Below, in pieces: positions 1 through 4,442 of a stretch of 20,008 nt of DNA. A program made the translations under genes and the position numbers. This DNA is from Oscillospiraceae bacterium (lineage in GTDB: Bacteria; Bacillota; Clostridia; Oscillospirales; Ruminococcaceae): NCBI GenBank assembly GCA_014796735.1, contig JAAVIG010000034.1, positions 1 to 20,008 of the forward strand. Direction: 5' to 3'. Every line of letters starts with the position of its first letter. Within the stretch, counting starts at the first letter, position 1. Below the pieces are notes generated by a model, which was given only the letters and a program-made list of their open reading frames with translations, was not told where the DNA came from and searched no databases.

Positions 1-783
1 GCGTCCCGCAATATAGTTTTTGTCTATAAAGCCTATCACGCTCAAAAGGCGGCTGTCCTTTGAATTGTTCCGGTTGTCGCCCATTACAAAGTAGCTTCCC
101 TCGGGTACGGTGTAATCAACGTTGCTTAACATATCCTGTCTCAGAGTGGTAACGGTGTTTATCGCGTGTCCGTCCTCGTAAATTATCCCGCTCCTTGTTT
201 CCAGAGTCAGCGCCGTACCGTTGCGGTAAACCGTTCCGCTTTCAAAATCGATTTTTATCGTATCGCCCGGAAGTCCGATAATTCGCTTTACTATCGGCTT
301 TCCTCCGTCAAGCTTTGCCGCCTGAACAATAACTATATCGTTATAATCGGGAGTATAAAAGAGGTCGGAGACAACAAGCTTTTGTCCCGCCGTCAGGGTG
401 GGGTTCATGGAATCACCGTCAACGGTGTTTATGCGAATTATAAACGTGAAGATAAGCACGATAGTGATAACCGCCGTTAAAATGCTTTCCAGCCAGTCAA
501 ACACCTCGTTTGCCGCGGTGTGTGCGTTTTCCTTTGTTTCTTCCTGCCGCTGCTGCAATTCAAGGTGTCTTGTGCTTTTTACCTCAATGGGGCTTATCTC
601 CTCCTCGAATTTCTTTTTGTCCGTGCTTTCGAGAGCTTTTTTGTACTCCTCAGGGTCGATAGCGTCCATCGTGACGTTGTCTTCTTCCTCGCGGTGCTTA
701 AAATATCCGCTTTGATCGGACATGTACTTTGAGGGGTCAATGGCTTCCATTGTTTCGCTTTTGTCTTTTTCTTCGTCCCACAT
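1..783 (-). CDS. lepB: Signal peptidase I with a long N-terminal cytosolic extension (C-terminus beyond window)
   Basis: Membrane serine protease that removes signal peptides from secreted proteins at the outer face of the cytoplasmic membrane. The open frame runs from an ATG at 783, behind GGAGG, to the window edge, giving 261 residues without a stop, so it is 3'-partial. One membrane segment lies at about residues 98-117. The catalytic serine is S125 in GDSMNPT, the general-base lysine is K166 in VKRIIGLPGD, and the conserved MGDNRNNSKDSR box is at 234-245. Most family members have only a short stretch before the membrane segment. This one has about 95 charged residues containing two near-identical decapeptides (TMEAIDPSKY at 11-20, TMDAIDPEEY at 38-47). 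It lies downstream of rplS on the same strand and is probably co-transcribed. The family call is secure; the role of the extension is unknown. Confidence 0.95.
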   Translation of the reverse strand, partial: MWDEEKDKSETMEAIDPSKYMSDQSGYFKHREEEDNVTMDAIDPEEYKKALESTDKKKFEEEISPIEVKSTRHLELQQRQEETKENAHTAANEVFDWLESILTAVITIVLIFTFIIRINTVDGDSMNPTLTAGQKLVVSDLFYTPDYNDIVIVQAAKLDGGKPIVKRIIGLPGDTIKIDFESGTVYRNGTALTLETRSGIIYEDGHAINTVTTLRQDMLSNVDYTVPEGSYFVMGDNRNNSKDSRLLSVIGFIDKNYIAGR

Positions 784-801
784 ATATAAAAACCTCCGTA
801 A

Positions 802-959
802 GGGATCCTCTAAAAAACCTTGTGAACAGCAAAAACGAACAGGGTGCGCCGGATACAAGGAAATCCGACGAAGGCAGGCTGGCGCCTGTCGAGGAGGATT
901 GACGCAGTAGACGGTGCGCCCTGTTTGTTTTTGCTCACAGGGGGTTTTTAGAGGTTCCC
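802..959. repeat. 158-nt imperfect palindrome (MITE-like or structured RNA element)
   Basis: The left arm (about 802-850) and right arm (about 911-959) are inverted copies. Both carry CCTCTAAAAA, then a TGTGA motif, GCAAAAAC, AACAGGG and a GCGCC end, with a few mismatches. The middle (851-910) has two smaller hairpins: GGAT/ATCC, and GGCAGGC/GCCTGTC, the latter flanked by AATCC and GGATT. No protein frame of interest crosses it. It fills the spacer between rplS and lepB, ending just before the lepB ribosome binding site. It could be a small non-autonomous mobile repeat or a processing/attenuation structure in the rplS-lepB transcript. Confidence 0.7.
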
Positions 960-962
960 GTA

Positions 963-1063
963 ATATAGGAAAGACCGCACCGCGTATCTTGACCGGGCAA
1001 AGTGAAGCTATGCTGCCGCACCTGCCAGCGTAAGATATGCAATGCAGCCTTGAAACTCCTAAG
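963..1063 (-). other. Second inverted-repeat structure in the rplS-lepB spacer
   Basis: An 18-nt arm at 973-990 pairs with 1032-1049. All five differences from perfect complementarity are transitions. When read as minus-strand RNA, four of them give G-U wobble pairs and one gives C-A. A further TAGGA/TCCTA pairing lies just outside (965-969 and 1057-1061). The pattern suggests that pairing, rather than sequence, is maintained in the transcript running from rplS to lepB. The remaining bases to 1088 hold nothing recognised. Confidence 0.5.
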
Positions 1064-1088
1064 TTAGCATTGTGAATCGAAACAAGTC

Positions 1089-1433
1089 TTAATTGAACTT
1101 GCTCTTAACCTTAGCGGCTTTACCTACTCTGTCACGCAGATAGTAGAGCTTTGCTCTGCGAACCTTGCTCATTCTTACTACCTCTACCTTTTCTACCGAG
1201 GGAGCGTGAAGAGGGAAAACTCTTTCAACGCCGCAGCCGTGTGATACTCTGCGAACGGTGAAGGTCTCGGAAACGCCGCCGTGCTTCTTGGCAATAACGG
1301 TGCCTTCGTAAACCTGAATACGGGTTTTGTTTCCTTCAGTGATTCTTACATGTACCTTTACGGTGTCGCCTACCTCAAACTTGGGTGCGTCCTGCTTGAT
1401 ACTGTCCTGTGCGATAAGCTTCAGTGCGTCCAT
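1089..1433 (-). CDS. rplS: 50S ribosomal protein L19
   Basis: Large-subunit ribosomal protein that sits near the 30S interface. The 114-residue length is normal for the family. Family signatures are visible: FEVGDTVKVHVRITEG near the start, the EGTVIAKKHGGVSETFTVRR block, GVERVFPLHAP, and the basic C-terminal RRAKLYYLRDRVGKAAKVK. The ATG at 1433 has GGAGG about 9 nt upstream. In many Firmicutes rplS follows trmD. Here it starts its own unit behind a promoter at 1756-1784 and a long structured leader, and is followed by lepB. Confidence 0.98.
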   Translation of the reverse strand: MDALKLIAQDSIKQDAPKFEVGDTVKVHVRITEGNKTRIQVYEGTVIAKKHGGVSETFTVRRVSHGCGVERVFPLHAPSVEKVEVVRMSKVRRAKLYYLRDRVGKAAKVKSKFN

Positions 1434-1749
1434 TTTTGTGTTCCTCCGTTTTCTTCAGACAATCTTGCATTATTTAAAAGTACGCTTGCCAAATTGCATT
1501 TCATAGGCAAGTCAAATCGCCCGCAAAGCCATTTAAGCACACGCCCGATAAGAGGCAGCACGTGCCCAATAAGCGGTTTTTGCGCAGCAAAAATTGCGGA
1601 CAGCGTCCGCAAAGCGTTTGGGCGCACTTTCACGCTTTAAGCGTGAAAGTGCTATGCAGCGGATTGTCAATAGTTATGTCGAACGGTTTTTCCGTTCGGG
1701 CATTACTCACGTTGCAGATATTTGAATATGCCGCAACGGTATCAAATGC
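1434..1749 (-). promoter_or_regulatory. Long hairpin-rich 5' leader of rplS (candidate cis-regulatory RNA)
   Basis: From the predicted transcription start near 1749 to the rplS start, about 315 nt contain no convincing gene. In transcript order the hairpins are: 1738-1710 (CGTTGC/GCAACG with an inner ATATT/AATAT pair), 1698-1680 (CGAACGG, A5 loop), 1652-1624 (13-bp perfect stem, 3-nt loop), 1612-1594 (8-bp perfect stem followed by five Us), 1593-1577 (TTTTTGC/GCAAAAA), and 1511-1485 (CTTGCC/GGCAAG). An L19 leader is known in Firmicutes but, as I recall, is short. Whether this belongs to that family cannot be told by eye. The region also has two imperfect direct copies at 1540-1555 and 1559-1576. 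Confidence 0.6.
1589..1612 (-). terminator. Intrinsic-terminator-like hairpin inside the rplS leader (possible attenuator)
   Basis: On the minus strand the stem TTGCGGAC/GTCCGCAA, with a 3-nt GCT loop, is followed at once by TTTTT and then GCTGCG. The U-tract can instead pair with a downstream A5 run in the overlapping hairpin 1593-1577. The position between promoter and coding start is what one expects of an attenuator. The stem is only 8 bp and no ligand or antiterminator is identified. Confidence 0.45.
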
Positions 1750-1755
1750 TTTAAT

Positions 1756-1784
1756 ATTATATCACTTTCAAAGGGAAAATGCAA
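1756..1784 (-). promoter_or_regulatory. Housekeeping-type promoter for rplS-lepB
   Basis: On the minus strand the -35 box TTGCAT (1779-1784) and the -10 box TATAAT (1756-1761) are separated by exactly 17 nt, a good sigma-A-type match in AT-rich DNA. Initiation is expected near 1749. Nothing else was found between it and the end of the next gene at 1871. Confidence 0.8.
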
Positions 1785-1870
1785 GCAATTTTCTATAATT
1801 TATCAAATTTATTATTTCGGCGGTGTTTTTAATCCCTTTTTGGTTGATTTTTTACAATAGCCGTAAGCAG

Positions 1871-2458
1871 CTACCTCGTTTTAAGCAAAAGGTCAATCAA
1901 AAAAAGATACACCGTAACGGAAACCGCCGTTAAATTCACCGCTCCGGTAAACAAAAGCAGCATAGCGGCGGCAGCTGTCAGCAAGATAAACAAGACCTCG
2001 GTCACATTAAGCAGCCTTTCGGCTGCAAAGTACGGCAAAAGCTTACAGCACGCCTTTTCAAGAAGCCTTTTCCCGTCAAGCTCACCCATTGGAAGTAAAT
2101 TAAAAATACCTATAATAAGATTTGCCCCACCGAACAGCAGCTTGTAAATGCTGTCCTTCGGGAAGACAAAGCAGAACAGCGCAAACAGGCAGAAATTAAC
2201 GGCGCACCCCGCTCCCAAAACCAAAGCGGAAGCGTCATACCGCTGTTTTATGCATATCCCGCCGCCGCTGAAGATCATTTCCTTCGGAGGCTTTCTTTCA
2301 AAAATCATTACCAAAAGATGTCCCAGCTCATGGCAAAAGCAGGCGCAAAGGCAGCATAAGCCGTAGCCGCTTTTGTCAAAGGCAAGAAACACCCCTACCA
2401 CCGCGAAAAAGGAAAAATCAAGACTTACCCTTATCCCGCGCACCTTAAAGCTTACCAA
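1871..2458 (-). CDS. M50-family intramembrane zinc metalloprotease, SpoIVFB-like
   Basis: Site-2-type protease expected to cut a membrane-bound substrate within the bilayer. The 195-residue, very hydrophobic protein has the zinc motif HELGH at 43-47 and the distant third-ligand motif in NLLPMGELDG (N120, P123, D128), the arrangement of SpoIVFB/S2P proteins. No PDZ or CBS domain is present. The only suitable start is a TTG at 2456-2458, which overlaps the TAA of the upstream gene and has GGAG 11 nt before it, so translation is probably coupled. SpoIVFB proper processes pro-sigma-K in sporulation, but this may equally be a relative with another substrate. Family secure, exact role open. Confidence 0.85.
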   Translation of the reverse strand: MVSFKVRGIRVSLDFSFFAVVGVFLAFDKSGYGLCCLCACFCHELGHLLVMIFERKPPKEMIFSGGGICIKQRYDASALVLGAGCAVNFCLFALFCFVFPKDSIYKLLFGGANLIIGIFNLLPMGELDGKRLLEKACCKLLPYFAAERLLNVTEVLFILLTAAAAMLLLFTGAVNLTAVSVTVYLFLIDLLLKTR

Positions 2459-2763
2459 CTGAAAAGCCGCTCCAGATACGTGCTTATGTTTAAATATAGC
2501 TCGGGGGCGAAAAGCTGGGCTGCCTTGCAGACCAAGCAGAACAAAGCGGTAAAGATAAGCTGAAAGGCTATTATGCTGCCCTCCGTCTTCTTTTTTACCG
2601 CTTTGGGGTCGGTGAAAAATTTTATTTCCTTTATCTGTGGTACGGGGGTAAGACCGCTTTCCCGAGATTCATTCGGCGTTTCGGCGTCCGATGTGTACAA
2701 ATGATCGTTTGCCGAATTTAAGCCGCTGTTTAAGTTGTTAATGTTATCTGTAAATTCCGGCAT
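2452..2763 (-). CDS. Small single-pass membrane protein, partner of the M50 protease
   Basis: 103 residues. A polar, Asn/Ser/Glu-rich N-terminal region (1-60) is followed by one membrane segment (about 66-87), and only about 15 residues remain after it. The ATG at 2763 has AGAAAGGAG about 8 nt upstream. A -10-like TATAAT lies at about 2800 on the minus strand with a poor -35 box. The stop overlaps the start of the M50 gene. In sporulating Firmicutes the M50 partner SpoIVFA has a membrane segment followed by an M23-like domain. This protein resembles only the anchor part, so it may be a reduced SpoIVFA-like partner. That is inference from position and topology; no family is recognised. Confidence 0.6.
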   Translation of the reverse strand: MPEFTDNINNLNSGLNSANDHLYTSDAETPNESRESGLTPVPQIKEIKFFTDPKAVKKKTEGSIIAFQLIFTALFCLVCKAAQLFAPELYLNISTYLERLFSW

Positions 2764-2837
2764 TTTCTTTGCTCCTTTCTATAACTTGTCCCTGATAAAT
2801 TATATTAAAGGATTTTAAAAAAATGCGGGATTACGGT

Positions 2838-3350
2838 TTATTGCTCTTCGGTTTTTTCTTTTTTGTATTTGCGCGCAAAAATAAATATTATAATCCCCAT
2901 AACCACTAACAGTGCAAACCACAATGTAAGAATCACATTTTCCGATACCATTCCGTTGCTTACAAAAAAGTTTTCAAAAAAATCCTGCTTTTTGTCAAAC
3001 ATATAAAAAGGAAAAAATATCCCGTAGCCAAGCATAAATGAGGCTTGATATTTAAGGGGCATTGTTCCCTTAATACCGAACAGTGAACCCTTGCACGCGT
3101 TTTTTATAAGCCAGAACATGTATGAAATTTCATAAAACAGTATGGTAGGGGCAATCATGCTTTCGCACCACTTCGGGCCGCACTCCGTTATTATAATATT
3201 CAGGCAGGTCAGGACAATAAAAAGCTTCATCGCCTGCATGGTAATCCGAGTGCGTAAAACGCTTTGCCTCTCGTCAAAAATATCTTTTGTTTCGACAGGC
3301 TCACCGTTTATCATTTTTTCGCAGAATTTATCAAAGGATTTTAAGCTCAT
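2838..3350 (-). CDS. Membrane protein of unknown function, paralog 2 of a tandem pair
   Basis: 170 residues from the chosen ATG at 3350, which begins MSLKSFDKFCEKM and has GGCGG about 9 nt upstream. An in-frame ATG 12 codons earlier is possible but has no better signal, and the neighbouring paralog begins exactly at MSLKSFDKFCE. A soluble N-terminal stretch of about 38 residues with a DERQ motif is followed by four predicted membrane segments (about 40-57, 65-85, 103-120, 139-160) and a lysine-rich tail. LFGIKGTMPLK in the middle matches LFGINGSSPAK in the paralog. Third gene of the XRE-led unit, 32 nt after its paralog. I do not recognise a family. Confidence 0.7.
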   Translation of the reverse strand: MSLKSFDKFCEKMINGEPVETKDIFDERQSVLRTRITMQAMKLFIVLTCLNIIITECGPKWCESMIAPTILFYEISYMFWLIKNACKGSLFGIKGTMPLKYQASFMLGYGIFFPFYMFDKKQDFFENFFVSNGMVSENVILTLWFALLVVMGIIIFIFARKYKKEKTEEQ

Positions 3351-3382
3351 TTTTATTATCCGCCTTTCATAATCGGGATATA

Positions 3383-3901
3383 TCAACCTTTCTTTTCCTC
3401 ATCGGTCAGCTCCGCTTTTTCGGCTTTCTTTGCAAGAACAAATGTTGCCGCCGCACCGATAAAAAACAGTACAAAGGCTGTTACGACAACAAGACGTGAC
3501 GACATCATACCGTCGTGAAACGCTCCGAACTCTTCGTCAAGACCGCTGAAAAACAACATACAATACATAAGCGCCTCCACCATAAATATACCTGCCGTCC
3601 ACTTTGCGGGAGAAGAGCCGTTTATACCGAACAGCGTGCCGCTGAAATAACTGCGCAGCATCCAATAAATATAGCATGCTGCCATCAAAAACACCATGGG
3701 CGCGAAAAAGCTGTCGCACCACTGATAGAGCTTATCCATAACAACGGTATTTGCGGTAGACGCGATGATGTATATAAGAAATGCTTCCGTTGTAAGCTTC
3801 GAGCTCACCTGTCTTTGCCGTTCATCAAGAATTATCTTTTTAGAGCCGGGTTCGGCGGTTATTAAGGTTTCACAGAATTTATCAAATGATTTTAAGCTCA
3901 T
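3383..3901 (-). CDS. Membrane protein of unknown function, paralog 1 of a tandem pair
   Basis: 172 residues. It begins MSLKSFDKFCETLI, contains the same DERQ motif near residue 28, has four hydrophobic segments, the LFGINGSSPAK loop, and a charged tail ending EEKKG. The ATG at 3901 has AGAGG 9 nt upstream. It starts 17 nt after the XRE gene stop and is clearly duplicated with the gene that follows: the first 12 residues are nearly identical and the topology is the same. Small XRE regulators of this type often sit next to multi-pass membrane proteins of unknown function, so the set may be a membrane-stress or transport module, but nothing here shows the activity. Confidence 0.72.
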   Translation of the reverse strand: MSLKSFDKFCETLITAEPGSKKIILDERQRQVSSKLTTEAFLIYIIASTANTVVMDKLYQWCDSFFAPMVFLMAACYIYWMLRSYFSGTLFGINGSSPAKWTAGIFMVEALMYCMLFFSGLDEEFGAFHDGMMSSRLVVVTAFVLFFIGAAATFVLAKKAEKAELTDEEKKG

Positions 3902-3918
3902 TGTAATTTCCTCTTTTC

Positions 3919-4116
3919 CTATTCCTGCCAGAACAATTCGTCAAGGGTTTTGTCAAGTGCCTTGCAAATCGCTATGCAGAGATTTATCGTGGGGTTGTAG
4001 TCACCGTTTTCCACCGCGCTTATGGTTTGTCGGGTGACGTTTACTTTTTTGGCAAGCTCGTCCTGCGACAGATCCAGTGCCGCTCTTGCCGATTTCATTT
4101 TCAGATTTTTCGCCAT
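3919..4116 (-). CDS. Small XRE-family helix-turn-helix transcriptional regulator
   Basis: 65-residue DNA-binding protein that is essentially a lone Cro/CI-type HTH domain. The helix-turn-helix lies at about 16-37 (LSQDELAKKVNVTRQTIS), followed by AVENGDYNPTINL, typical of the short XRE repressors that lack a ligand domain. The ATG at 4116 is chosen because it begins the domain (MAKNLK). The longer in-frame reading (to 4206) would begin inside the promoter/early-transcript region at 4197-4225. First gene of a unit with two paralogous membrane proteins, and likely to regulate itself through the repeat overlapping its promoter. Confidence 0.85.
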   Translation of the reverse strand: MAKNLKMKSARAALDLSQDELAKKVNVTRQTISAVENGDYNPTINLCIAICKALDKTLDELFWQE

Positions 4117-4196
4117 TCTTTCTGTTGTCCTTTCCGAAAAGAACTTTTTGCCTGCATGCAGTGTATTTATTTTCAGCTTCTCTTTTGTCTGAGTGT

Positions 4197-4225
4197 ATTG
4201 TAACATACTTTTAACTAAATGTCAA
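4197..4225 (-). promoter_or_regulatory. Strong promoter of the XRE-membrane protein operon with an inverted repeat
   Basis: On the minus strand the -35 box TTGACA (4220-4225) and the -10 box TACAAT (4197-4202) are spaced 17 nt apart, nearly consensus. An inverted repeat ATACTT (4205-4210) / AAGTAT (4224-4229) sits across the spacer and -35 box, a sensible operator position for the XRE protein encoded just downstream. Confidence 0.8.
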
Positions 4226-4330
4226 GTATATTTTACAAATTTTAAAATAAATTTTGCTTTTTATGTTTTTGTTTTTTGTCGGGCAAACCTCCGGACAAAG
4301 GTTCACATATTTGGGATAAGCAAAAAACAC

Positions 4331-4358
4331 AAAATTTTCGACTCGAGTCGAAAATTTT
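4331..4358. promoter_or_regulatory. 28-bp perfect palindrome between divergent operons
   Basis: Two 14-nt half-sites (AAAATTTTCGACTC and its reverse complement) meet at CTCGAG with no mismatch. It lies about 85 nt before the transporter start and about 105 nt before the divergent XRE promoter. It could be an operator (perfect palindromes of this size suit dimeric repressors such as TetR types) or a weak bidirectional terminator, since six Ts end the plus-strand side. The rest of the 326-nt gap (4117-4442) holds the XRE promoter, its early transcript and AT-rich sequence. Confidence 0.5.
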
Positions 4359-4407
4359 TTATTTGAATTTAACCTTGAAAAAAATCATCTCGGAATGTAT
4401 GATATTC

Positions 4408-4435
4408 TATAATAAAAAAGAAAAGAAAGGGGGGG
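4408..4435 (+). promoter_or_regulatory. Putative -10 box and G-rich ribosome binding site of the transporter gene
   Basis: TATAAT at 4408-4413 is a perfect -10 box but has no good -35 partner at 16-18 nt, so the promoter may need an activator or may lie elsewhere. AAAGGGGGGG ends at 4435, 7 nt before the TTG at 4443, and serves as an unusual Shine-Dalgarno site containing seven consecutive Gs. Confidence 0.4.
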
Positions 4436-4442
4436 TATTCCT

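Noticed and set aside
1421..1640. Short open frames on both strands in the rplS leader
   Set aside because: They translate hairpin sequence, overlap the rplS start, and show no domain or conserved feature.
1624..1652. Perfect 13-bp hairpin as a terminator
   Set aside because: No T-run follows on either strand; treated as part of the structured leader.
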